A stretch of 64,000 nucleotides of DNA from Candidatus Sulfidibacterium hydrothermale (lineage in GTDB: Bacteria > Bacteroidota > Bacteroidia > Bacteroidales > F082), in the NCBI RefSeq assembly GCF_020149915.1, contig NZ_CP083760.1, positions 2,480,001 to 2,544,000 of the forward strand, given 5' to 3'. The notes beneath the pieces were generated by a model. The model was given only the letters and a program-made list of their open reading frames with translations. It had not been told where the DNA came from and made no database searches. Of this stretch, positions 38,774 through 47,337 are shown in pieces. Each line of letters starts with the position of its first letter. Position 1 is the first letter of the stretch. The position numbers were made by a program, and so were the translations under genes.

Positions 38774-40039
38774 TCAATGGGCATTAATTTTCCGGATTCC
38801 CACAAGCCGGTCATAATCCATTACCCTTGAATGGTAATAAACATAAATGGTGTATGTATTCCGTGTTTCCCAATAAGATCCCTCGATAGGAGTAATATTG
38901 GCCTGCACACTGCCCGCCGGTAAAAAAGCATACCAGTATTCGTAATATCCCTGTTTAAGAAAAAGATGGGCTTCGTACTCTTCTTTTTGTGGATTATACG
39001 TCATTTTTGACCGGGTATTCAGTTGCCAGTCAGTGAGCTGTCCCAGGATATAAACATCTCCGTTTTTCATCTGCGGCATTTTTAATGAAAAATAAACCTG
39101 GGCGTAATCTCCTTCTGTATTTGGATTCTGGTCGCTGCGGGCAGCAATAAACATCTTGCCATGATTATCTTTATATGTTTCGTATTGCCGGCCGGTCCGG
39201 GGATAACCGGTGTGCAATATCACGTCATAATCATTTCGCTGCTGGGTAATGCGGGCAATATATTCTGACTGATACCAAAAATCTTTCATATCAAAATAAC
39301 GCGGTTCATTGCCCGAATTAAACGTAATTCCATCCGGAAAACGGAACAACAGCTGACTGGGCGTTACCGATGTCGGGTGCAGGTTATAATAAGCATTGTC
39401 CCACCGCCCATTTTGCTGAACCGTAATTTTAAATCGTTGTTCCGGTTCTGCACTAAAAATATCCGGGGCACTACAAGTAAGGTCCACCTCTTGCCTGATC
39501 TTAAAATAAGACAGATTTTGCGGGTAATACGGTACCCGTGCGGCAACACTCACCAGCGGCTCCACCACAAAAAAACGGCGGGTAAACATCACGGTGGTAT
39601 CTCCCCCATCATCAAGATATACTTTGATAATGTAGTTTCCCGATAATTTTAGACTTATATCCGTATTCGGAAAATTTAGCACATAATGGATATAAGGAGT
39701 TAACGTATTGAACGAAAACTTGTAATTCCGAATTTCGCCTTCAAAATAACCCGACAAATAATCGGACGGGTTCAGGGTCGATGGTTGCCAATCAGACGTA
39801 CAATGAATCAGCGTGTATTTATAATTTTCCTGCCGGTTACTCAAATCATCAAACGAAAGGGTTAGCACATCTCTTGTTCCCAGCTTAATGACCGGATCTG
39901 CCAGTTGATCGCCATTGGCATATAAAAGAACACTTTTAATATTACTATCGAAAACCCGATCGGTATAAACCGTTTGCCCATTTATCACAGGAACAAAAAA
40001 CAAGCTCCAAAACAAAAGCAGAAAAGTACGGCAGCGCAT
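38774..40039 (-). CDS. Type IX secretion system plug protein (DUF5103)
   Basis: 421 residues from the ATG at 40039 (40051 and 40090 are also in frame). A signal peptide ends near VINGQ. The DUF5103 N-terminal domain is recognisable (YTDRVFDSNIKSVLLYANG, NYKYTLIHCTSDWQPS, NFPNTDISLKLSGNY), and the C-terminal part resembles an Ig-like/CBM48-type sandwich (GDVYILGQLTDW). The plug protein closes the Sov/SprA translocon of T9SS on the periplasmic side. The window contains no other T9SS component, in line with the scattered nature of these genes. Confidence 0.88.
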   Translation of the reverse strand: MRCRTFLLLFWSLFFVPVINGQTVYTDRVFDSNIKSVLLYANGDQLADPVIKLGTRDVLTLSFDDLSNRQENYKYTLIHCTSDWQPSTLNPSDYLSGYFEGEIRNYKFSFNTLTPYIHYVLNFPNTDISLKLSGNYIIKVYLDDGGDTTVMFTRRFFVVEPLVSVAARVPYYPQNLSYFKIRQEVDLTCSAPDIFSAEPEQRFKITVQQNGRWDNAYYNLHPTSVTPSQLLFRFPDGITFNSGNEPRYFDMKDFWYQSEYIARITQQRNDYDVILHTGYPRTGRQYETYKDNHGKMFIAARSDQNPNTEGDYAQVYFSLKMPQMKNGDVYILGQLTDWQLNTRSKMTYNPQKEEYEAHLFLKQGYYEYWYAFLPAGSVQANITPIEGSYWETRNTYTIYVYYHSRVMDYDRLVGIRKINAH

Positions 40040-40228
40040 GAAAAAAAACATCTTAATTGGTCTGAAAAACAAAAATACAATTTTACTCAAAACCCGCCAT
40101 AAATGAAGCTTTTAAAAAATTTCACTTGAAAAACAGACTATTTTTTTAAAATTTTTTACTTTTAATGTGTCGTTTTATTTGTTAATTATTTAACTTGCAG
40201 CCTGAAATTAACATGAATTAATATATAT

Positions 40229-41578
40229 ATGTCAACAGTTTTTACTATTAAGAAAGGACTGGATATCAAATTATTAGGTGACGCGGAAAAGACCGTTACC
40301 GATTTGGAACCAGACCTTTTTGCCATTAAGCCTGTCGATTTTATTGGATGTTTTCCTAAAATGCTGGTAAAAGAAGGAGACAAAGTGAAAGCCGGAAGTC
40401 CTTTGTTTTATGACAAATACCGGGAAGACATCTACTTTACATCGCCGGTGAGCGGGACAGTTTCCGAAATCCGGCGGGGAGCCAAAAGAAAATTACTGGA
40501 AGTCATTATTGAACCTGACGGAAAAAATGACGCTTTGGATTTTGGTGCCGGTTCTCCTGCCGAAATGAAACGGGAAGCCATTATTGAAAAACTACTGAAA
40601 AGCGGTTTATGGCCCTTCCTCCGGCAACGTCCGTATTCTATCGTGGCACAACCCAAAGAAACGCCTAAAGCCATTTTTGTTCCGGCTTTTGATTCCGCTC
40701 CGTTAGCGCCCGACTTCGATCTGATGGTACACGGCAAAGGAGAAGAGTTTCAGGCCGGATTGGATGTACTGGCACAACTGACCGACGGAAAAGTTTACCT
40801 GAACGTTCATGCGGACAACACCAAGTCGAAAGTATTTTTGAACGCTAAAAATGTTGAAATCCAATCGTTCCGCGGACCACATCCGTCCGGAAATGTAAGC
40901 GTACATGTAAGCCGGATTTCCCCGCTGAATAAAGGAGAAATAATCTGGTACATTTATCCGCAGGATATCATCGCCATTGGACGATTGTTTTTAACCGGAA
41001 AACACGACACCACCCGCTTGATCGCACTCACCGGATCAGAAGTAAAAAAACGCCATTATTTTAAAACCCGGTTAGGGGCCTCCATCTCCAAAATGGTACA
41101 GGAAAATGTGGAACAGGGTGAACTGCGATACATCAGCGGCAACGTGCTTACCGGAGATAAAATTGATAAAAACGGATTTGTCGGTTTTTATCACTCACAA
41201 GTTACGGTTATCCCGGAAGGGAATTATTACGAATTTCTCGGATGGGCATTACCTGGTTTTGGGAAATTCAGTATTTCGCGTACCTATCCGGCCTTTTTGT
41301 TCCCCAACAAAAAATACCGGCTCGACACCAATTTACATGGAGGTGAACGGGCTTATGTTATGACCGGCATGTTTGAAAAAGTCTTTCCTTTTGACATTTA
41401 TCCGTTGCAACTGATCAAGGCTATTCTGATTGAAGATATTGACCTGATGGAGAACCTGGGGATTTATGAAATTGATGCCGAAGATTTTGCCCTTTGTGAG
41501 GTGATTGACACTTCCAAAACCGAAATCCAGAAAATTGTTCGCAACGGACTGGAACTGATGCGTAAAGAAATGAGTTAA
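40229..41578 (+). CDS. nqrA: Na+-translocating NADH:quinone reductase subunit A
   Basis: 449 residues, soluble on the cytoplasmic side. Opens with the typical FTIKKGLDIKLLGDAE; GKGEEFQAGLDVLAQL, NVHADNT and RGPHPSGNVSVH are typical NqrA stretches. It has no 4Fe-4S ferredoxin motif, which separates it from RnfC. First gene of nqrABCDEF; the leader (40091-40228) is AT-rich with a possible TAACTTG near 40190 as a weak -7 box. Confidence 0.95.
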   Translation: MSTVFTIKKGLDIKLLGDAEKTVTDLEPDLFAIKPVDFIGCFPKMLVKEGDKVKAGSPLFYDKYREDIYFTSPVSGTVSEIRRGAKRKLLEVIIEPDGKNDALDFGAGSPAEMKREAIIEKLLKSGLWPFLRQRPYSIVAQPKETPKAIFVPAFDSAPLAPDFDLMVHGKGEEFQAGLDVLAQLTDGKVYLNVHADNTKSKVFLNAKNVEIQSFRGPHPSGNVSVHVSRISPLNKGEIIWYIYPQDIIAIGRLFLTGKHDTTRLIALTGSEVKKRHYFKTRLGASISKMVQENVEQGELRYISGNVLTGDKIDKNGFVGFYHSQVTVIPEGNYYEFLGWALPGFGKFSISRTYPAFLFPNKKYRLDTNLHGGERAYVMTGMFEKVFPFDIYPLQLIKAILIEDIDLMENLGIYEIDAEDFALCEVIDTSKTEIQKIVRNGLELMRKEMS

Positions 41579-41603
41579 TAATTCAGCAAATGAAAATATC
41601 CGC

Positions 41604-42752
41604 ATGAAAGCGTTAAGAAAATTTTTAGATAAACAAAAACCGCATTTTCAACCGGGTGGAAAATTTGAAAAGTTTGAATCCACTTTTGATGCTTTTGAAA
41701 CTTTTCTGTTTGTTCCGAACAAAGTCACCCAAAGCGGTGCGCACATCCGTGATGCCATTGACATGAAACGCACCATGTCGTTTGTTATTATCGGTGTCAT
41801 TCCCGCCTTGCTTTTCGGCATGTGGAATGTGGGATACGAACACTTTTTGTCGTATGGCAAGCACATGGACTTTTGGACCAATTTCTTTTACGGATTAAAA
41901 AAAGTTTTACCCATTATCATTGTTTCGTACGGCGTAGGGCTGGGCATTGAATTTCTGTTTGCCCAGATCCGGCACCACGAGGTAAATGAAGGATATCTGG
42001 TTACCGGGATCCTTATCCCGTTGATTGTTCCGCCAGACATTCCTTTGTGGGAACTGGCTATTGCTGTGGCTTTTGCCGTTATTTTCGGTAAAGAAGTTTT
42101 TGGCGGTACCGGAATGAATGTCTTCAATCCGGCCCTGACTGCACGGGCTTTCCTGTTTTTTGCCTATCCGGGAAATATGTCGGGCGAAAAAGTGTGGATT
42201 GCAGATAAACTGGACAGTTTCTCAGGAGCTACTCCTTTAGGACATGCCCTGGTGGGAAACTTCCAGCATTTCCCCTCGGTACACGATATGTTTTTCGGGT
42301 TTATTCCGGGATCGATTGGTGAAACCTCCACCTTTTTAATCCTTATTGGCGGACTTTTCCTGTTGATAACCGGTGTAGCCAGTTGGCGGGTTATGCTTTC
42401 TGTATTTGCCGGCGGCTATGTTATGGGATTATTATTTAACCTGTGGGGAGCCAATGCCTACATGGAAATTCCACCCTGGGAACATCTGATCATGGGCGGA
42501 TTTGCTTTTGGCGCAGTCTTTATGGCTACCGATCCGGTAACTTCGGCACAAACCAATACCGGAAAGTATTATTACGGTTTCCTTATCGGGATGCTGGCCA
42601 TTCTTATCCGGGTGTTCAACCCGGCTTACCCCGAAGGGATGATGCTGGCCATTTTACTGATGAATGTCTTTGCACCACTCATTGATCATATTGTGGTACA
42701 ATCGAATATTAAAAAACGTTTGAAACGGGCTAAAGTTGTGCTCGCCAAATAA
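41604..42752 (+). CDS. nqrB: Na+-NQR subunit B
   Basis: 382 residues, integral membrane. It carries a covalently bound FMN at the threonine of SGATPLG (Thr210) and contributes the Na+ path and quinone region. Other marks: GGTGMNVFNPALTARAFLFF in the 167-186 region and FAFGAVFMATDPVTSAQT near 308-325. It follows nqrA by 25 bp. Confidence 0.95.
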   Translation: MKALRKFLDKQKPHFQPGGKFEKFESTFDAFETFLFVPNKVTQSGAHIRDAIDMKRTMSFVIIGVIPALLFGMWNVGYEHFLSYGKHMDFWTNFFYGLKKVLPIIIVSYGVGLGIEFLFAQIRHHEVNEGYLVTGILIPLIVPPDIPLWELAIAVAFAVIFGKEVFGGTGMNVFNPALTARAFLFFAYPGNMSGEKVWIADKLDSFSGATPLGHALVGNFQHFPSVHDMFFGFIPGSIGETSTFLILIGGLFLLITGVASWRVMLSVFAGGYVMGLLFNLWGANAYMEIPPWEHLIMGGFAFGAVFMATDPVTSAQTNTGKYYYGFLIGMLAILIRVFNPAYPEGMMLAILLMNVFAPLIDHIVVQSNIKKRLKRAKVVLAK

Positions 42753-42767
42753 GTAAATCAAGGGATT

Positions 42768-43505
42768 ATGTACACAAACCGATATATTTTCACTTACGCA
42801 GCCATTTTGGTCATTGTGGCCGCTGCCCTTCTTTCGCTGGCGGCCATGCTGCTGAAACCTTTTCAGGAACGAAACCGGGCCATCGATAAAATGCGCGGAA
42901 TACTTTCTTCTGTTCAGGTGAAAAATGTTAATGCAGAAAATGCGATTCCTCTTTTCAATAAATATATTGTTGAAGAGCTTGTTCTTGACCCGAAAGGAAA
43001 TATCCTGAACCGCTACACAAAATCACCAAAAGAAGAAGCCCCGGCTTTTAAAATCGATTTAAAAAAGGAAAATTACAACAAAACCCATCACAAACCGTAT
43101 AAGTTGCCTTTGTACATTGCAGAAAAAGACGGTCAAAAAATCTACATTATCCCCATGCTGGGAACGGGTCTTTGGGGCCCAATTTGGGGAAACATTGCCC
43201 TGACTTCTGACTTTAAAAGAGTAGTGGGCGTGTTTTTCGATGACAAATCAGAAACCCCGGGTTTGGGGGGCGAGATCAAAACGCCCAAATTTGAAAATCA
43301 ATTTATCGGGAAAACCATTTTTGACAACGAAGGGCATTTCACCTCCATCGAAGTTGTGAAAGGGGGCGTTGTAAAACTTCCTCCTGATCAGCGCATCCAC
43401 GGTGTGGATGCCATCTCAGGCGGAACACTGACCAGCAACGGTGTAGACGCCATGCTGAGAAATACCCTGAAAAGTTATTTGCCATTTATGAAAAAACATC
43501 AATAA
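42768..43505 (+). CDS. nqrC: Na+-NQR subunit C
   Basis: 245 residues: one N-terminal helix (9-30) and a periplasmic FMN-binding domain. The flavinylation motif reads SGGTLTS (217-223) where SGATLTS is usual; the acceptor threonine is kept. SETPGLGGEI near 161-170 is the conserved upstream loop. Flavinylation needs an ApbE enzyme that is not in this window. Confidence 0.94.
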   Translation: MYTNRYIFTYAAILVIVAAALLSLAAMLLKPFQERNRAIDKMRGILSSVQVKNVNAENAIPLFNKYIVEELVLDPKGNILNRYTKSPKEEAPAFKIDLKKENYNKTHHKPYKLPLYIAEKDGQKIYIIPMLGTGLWGPIWGNIALTSDFKRVVGVFFDDKSETPGLGGEIKTPKFENQFIGKTIFDNEGHFTSIEVVKGGVVKLPPDQRIHGVDAISGGTLTSNGVDAMLRNTLKSYLPFMKKHQ

Positions 43506-43514
43506 GAGAAAACT

Positions 43515-44171
43515 ATGAGTACGGATAAAAATGAACGGGAGCCGCTGTTTTCTCCCAAAAACATGAAACTTTTAACCGGGCCGTTGAATCTGAACAACCC
43601 GATTACCGTTCAGGTGCTCGGTATTTGTTCGGCACTGGCAGTTACAGCCAAGTTAAAACCGGCCATCGTGATGACCCTGGCGGTGATGGTCGTGACCGGT
43701 TTCTCTAACCTGGTCGTTTCGCTGCTGCGGAATGGTATTCCGCCCCGTATTCGGATTATCGTGCAGCTTGTGGTAGTAGCTACCCTCGTTATTCTGGTAG
43801 ACCAGTTACTGAAAGCCTTTGTATTTGACGTCAGCAAACAGCTCTCCGTATTTGTCGGACTGATTATCACCAACTGTATCATCATGGGAAGGCTGGAAGC
43901 TTTTGCCATGGCCAACAAACCCTGGCCGGCATTTCTTGACGGTATCGGAAACGGACTGGGCTACGGGCTGATCTTGATCACCGTTGCTTTTTTCCGCGAA
44001 CTGTTTGGCTCGGGAACACTTTTGGGATTTCAAATTGTTCCCCAAAGCTTTTACAATGCAGGTTATGTGAACAACGGCATGATGATCCTGCCGCCGATGG
44101 CACTGATTACCGTAGGCGTAATTATCTGGGTTCAACGTTATTACAATCGCTCACTCATTGAAAAGAAATAG
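43515..44171 (+). CDS. nqrD: Na+-NQR subunit D
   Basis: 218 residues with about six membrane helices. NqrD and NqrE form an inverted pseudo-symmetric pair that holds an intramembrane iron centre; the Cys of [18 protein letters not shown] (about 118-135) fits one of its ligands, and [12 protein letters not shown] is also typical. It lies 9 bp after nqrC. Confidence 0.94.
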   Translation: MSTDKNEREPLFSPKNMKLLTGPLNLNNPITVQVLGICSALAVTAKLKPAIVMTLAVMVVTGFSNLVVSLLRNGIPPRIRIIVQLVVVATLVILVDQLLKAFVFDVSKQLSVFVGLIITNCIIMGRLEAFAMANKPWPAFLDGIGNGLGYGLILITVAFFRELFGSGTLLGFQIVPQSFYNAGYVNNGMMILPPMALITVGVIIWVQRYYNRSLIEKK

Positions 44172-44196
44172 GTTAAAATCTTAAAAGCAAAAGATT

Positions 44197-44814
44197 ATGC
44201 ATGAAATCATAAACATATTTATCAAGTCGATTTTTGTTGACAACATGGTTTTTGCCTATTTCCTGGGCATGTGTTCGTACCTTGCTGTCTCCAAAACCGT
44301 GAATACCTCGGTAGGACTCGGTGCTGCCGTAATTTTTGTATTAGGGATTACCGTTCCGGTAAACTACCTTCTCAACGAATATATTTTAAAACCCGGTGCA
44401 CTTTCGTGGCTCGACCCGGCTTTTTCCAATGTGGATTTAAGCTTTCTGAGCTTTATTATTTTCATTGCCGTGATTGCGGCCATGGTTCAGCTGGTAGAAA
44501 TGGTTGTTGAAAAATTCTCCCCGTCACTTTATAATTCACTGGGGATTTTCCTTCCGCTTATTGCCGTAAACTGTGCTATCCTGGGAGGTTCGTTATTTAT
44601 GCAGGAACGCGATTACCAAAGTGTAGCCCAGGCCACGGCATTCGGCTTAGGCTCAGGCGTCGGCTGGTTTCTGGCCATTGTGGCCATTGCCGCTATCCGC
44701 GAAAAAATACGTTATTCTAATGTACCACCGGCTCTGCGGGGCATCGGCATTACTTTTATCTTAACCGGATTAATGGGGATTGCTTTTATGAGTTTCCTCG
44801 GCATTAAATTATAA
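44197..44814 (+). CDS. nqrE: Na+-NQR subunit E
   Basis: 205 residues with six membrane helices; partner of NqrD. Conserved segments are [20 protein letters not shown] (12-31), whose Cys is an expected iron ligand, and [16 protein letters not shown] (about 125-140) with the second Cys. Spacing to nqrD is 25 bp and to nqrF 15 bp. Confidence 0.95.
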   Translation: MHEIINIFIKSIFVDNMVFAYFLGMCSYLAVSKTVNTSVGLGAAVIFVLGITVPVNYLLNEYILKPGALSWLDPAFSNVDLSFLSFIIFIAVIAAMVQLVEMVVEKFSPSLYNSLGIFLPLIAVNCAILGGSLFMQERDYQSVAQATAFGLGSGVGWFLAIVAIAAIREKIRYSNVPPALRGIGITFILTGLMGIAFMSFLGIKL

Positions 44815-44829
44815 AACAACTTTTGAAAG

Positions 44830-46089
44830 ATGATGATATTATCTATTGGAACCGGTACAATTGTACTTTTGAGCATTGCCATTTTTCTGATTATCACCCT
44901 TCTTTTGGTGGGTATTCTCATCTTTGCCCGTGCCAAACTAATGCCACAGGGCAAAGTAAAAATTACCATCAACGGAGAGAAAGAAATTGAAACCAACCCG
45001 GGATCATCGTTACTGGCTACACTCGCCAACGAAAAAATATTTCTTCCTTCGGCCTGTGGCGGCGGCGGTACCTGTGGCATGTGTAAAGTACAAGTTAATT
45101 CGGGTGCAGGAAGCATTCTTCCTACTGAAAAAGGATTTTTTACCCGAAAAGAACAGTTGCAAAACTGGCGACTTGGCTGTCAGGTAAAAGTCAGGGAAGA
45201 TATGGACATTACGGTACCCCCCGAAATCTTCGGAATTAAAAAATGGGAATGCGAAGTGATCTCCAATCGCAATGTAGCTACCTTTATCAAAGAGTTTGTG
45301 GTAAAACTTCCGGAAGGCGAACATATGAACTTCCGTTCGGGCGGCTATATCCAGATTGATGTCCCCAAAATAGAAGTGAATTTTAAAGATATGGACATTG
45401 ATGAAGAATACCGCAGCGACTGGGATAAATTCCACATGTGGGACCTGAAGATGAAAAATCCGGAACCGGTATTCAGAGCCTATTCTATGGCCAACCATCC
45501 GGCAGAAGGAAACATCATTATGTTGAATATCCGTATTGCCACCCCGCCGTGGGACCGCAAACGCAATGCCTTTATGAAAGTCAATCCGGGGATTTGTTCT
45601 TCGTATGTTTTCTCCAGAAAACCAGGCGATAAAGTAACCATTTCCGGACCTTACGGTGAATTTTTCATTAAAGATACCGATCGCGAGATGATGTTTATCG
45701 GTGGTGGTGCCGGCATGGCCCCCATGCGCTCACATATTTTTCATTTGTTTAAAACGGAACACACCAAACGAAAGGCTTCCTTCTGGTACGGCGGCCGTTC
45801 GCTCAAAGAGTTGTTTTATGTAGACCAGTTCAGAGAAATCGAAAAAGACAATCCGAATTTCCGTTTTGAAGTGGCCCTTTCTGAGCCATTACCCGAAGAC
45901 AACTGGAAAGGAAAAACCGGATTTATCCACCAGGTAATTTATGATAATTATCTGAAAGACCATCCGGAACCGGAAGAAATTGAATATTACCTCTGCGGCC
46001 CGCCCCTGATGATCAGTGCCGTACTGAAAATGTTAGACGACCTTGGCGTGCCGGAGGAGATGATCATGTTTGATGACTTTGGAAGCTAA
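44830..46089 (+). CDS. nqrF: Na+-NQR subunit F (NADH-oxidising)
   Basis: 419 residues. One N-terminal helix (about 8-33), a [2Fe-2S] ferredoxin domain with Cys76, Cys82, Cys85 and Cys117, then the FAD domain (RAYSMANHP near 216) and the NAD domain ([12 protein letters not shown] near 288, YLCGPPLM near 396). It takes electrons from NADH and passes them inward. A strong terminator follows, closing the six-gene operon. Confidence 0.95.
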   Translation: MMILSIGTGTIVLLSIAIFLIITLLLVGILIFARAKLMPQGKVKITINGEKEIETNPGSSLLATLANEKIFLPSACGGGGTCGMCKVQVNSGAGSILPTEKGFFTRKEQLQNWRLGCQVKVREDMDITVPPEIFGIKKWECEVISNRNVATFIKEFVVKLPEGEHMNFRSGGYIQIDVPKIEVNFKDMDIDEEYRSDWDKFHMWDLKMKNPEPVFRAYSMANHPAEGNIIMLNIRIATPPWDRKRNAFMKVNPGICSSYVFSRKPGDKVTISGPYGEFFIKDTDREMMFIGGGAGMAPMRSHIFHLFKTEHTKRKASFWYGGRSLKELFYVDQFREIEKDNPNFRFEVALSEPLPEDNWKGKTGFIHQVIYDNYLKDHPEPEEIEYYLCGPPLMISAVLKMLDDLGVPEEMIMFDDFGS

Positions 46090-46112
46090 TCAAAGTAGCG
46101 AAAATAAATTTG

Positions 46113-46151
46113 AAAAACGGATGTTCTTTTATTTGGAGCATCCGTTTTTTT
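46113..46151. terminator. Bidirectional terminator between nqrF and the anion permease
   Basis: An AAAAACGGATG/CATCCGTTTTT stem with a loop of about 15 nt and T-runs on both strands, between two convergent genes. Confidence 0.85.
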
Positions 46152-46154
46152 ACA

Positions 46155-47282
46155 TCAGAAAAAGAAAAGTAAAAAAACCACCGTAGCTGTCACAGCAAGA
46201 TAAAAAAGAGAATATTTGTGAAAATCAGCCCAAACGCTGCGCTGCTTTACAAAACGTAAAGCAATGATATTGGCCAATGAAGCAATCACCAGTCCGTTAC
46301 CGCCCACATTCACACCGTAAGCAATGGCCTGCCACTGATGGCTGAATTTGCTAATAAAAATAGCCGCCGGCACATTACTCATGATTTGCGAAGAAAACAG
46401 GGAGCTGAAAAAAGCGCCGGACGGAACAGCCATTTTAAAATGCGCCATTCCCTTTATCACCCACGACACCTGACTCAAAAGATGGAAATCAATAAACATA
46501 ACCACAAAAAGCAGTAACAGCATCCAATCGGTTTTGATAAAAACTTTCCGGTACAAAAGAAGATAGAAAATCAGAATAGCCAATAATGCGTAACGGGCAA
46601 CTTCCATTTCAATAGCCACAATAAAAGCCACTAATCCGATGGCAGAAACCATGAACAACCGGGTACGCACTTCTTTTTTCCGGGGCTGGCTGTGGAAAGT
46701 AAGTGCCTTTGACGGAAAAGCTTTCCACACAAACAAAGCCAGAATAACCGCCATAACCACAAAAAGCGGGAACATTTTACCGATAAAGGCAAAAAATTCA
46801 ATGCCCCAATGATTCCAAAGAAACAAATTCTGTGGATTTCCCACCGGCGTCAAAGCAGACCCCGTATTAACTGCCAACGCCTGAAAAATAATCAGTTTTT
46901 TGACATCGTTTTCTATCACATCCCGAAAACCAAGGGTTAACGGTACGGTAATAAACAAAGCAATATCATTCGTAAGAACCATCGACAAAAGTCCTGACAA
47001 AGCAACCAAAGCAAAGGCCAGGCCTCTTTCCGTTCCGGTTTTAATCAAAAATCCTTTTGAGAAACGGCCAATAAAACCACTCTCTTTTATGCCCGTCACC
47101 ACAATAAGCAATCCCGTCAGGTTTCCCACAGTTTGCCAGTCGACGAACCGCGGATAATCCGTTATCTTTTGTGGCCAAACCATCATAAAAAGCAACAGCA
47201 GAGCCAAAAAGGGCAAAAAGATCACATTATCTTTTAAAAAAAGAATCCCTTTATTTTCGCTTTTCCCTGCCGATTGTTCCAT
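46155..47282 (-). CDS. ArsB/NhaD-type (SLC13-like) anion or ion permease
   Basis: 375 residues with ten or so membrane helices. The ion-transporter superfamily features are present twice in pseudo-repeat: TNDIALFITVPLTLG and NTGSALTPVGNPQNLFLWN in the first half, MSNVPAAIFISKF and NVGGNGLVIASLANIIAL in the second. Substrate cannot be decided between arsenite, citrate-like anions, sulfate and Na+/H+ exchange. No arsenic genes are adjacent, so arsenite is not favoured. It is a single-gene unit. Confidence 0.8.
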   Translation of the reverse strand: MEQSAGKSENKGILFLKDNVIFLPFLALLLLFMMVWPQKITDYPRFVDWQTVGNLTGLLIVVTGIKESGFIGRFSKGFLIKTGTERGLAFALVALSGLLSMVLTNDIALFITVPLTLGFRDVIENDVKKLIIFQALAVNTGSALTPVGNPQNLFLWNHWGIEFFAFIGKMFPLFVVMAVILALFVWKAFPSKALTFHSQPRKKEVRTRLFMVSAIGLVAFIVAIEMEVARYALLAILIFYLLLYRKVFIKTDWMLLLLFVVMFIDFHLLSQVSWVIKGMAHFKMAVPSGAFFSSLFSSQIMSNVPAAIFISKFSHQWQAIAYGVNVGGNGLVIASLANIIALRFVKQRSVWADFHKYSLFYLAVTATVVFLLFFF

Positions 47283-47337
47283 AAATCTCCCAAAATAACG
47301 TCCTGCAAAATTCGCACTTTTTTACCCCGTTTCAAAA

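Noticed and set aside
40229-46089. Rnf complex
   Set aside because: Subunit A lacks ferredoxin Cys motifs and subunit F has the NqrF 2Fe-2S/FAD/NAD layout, so this is Na+-NQR.
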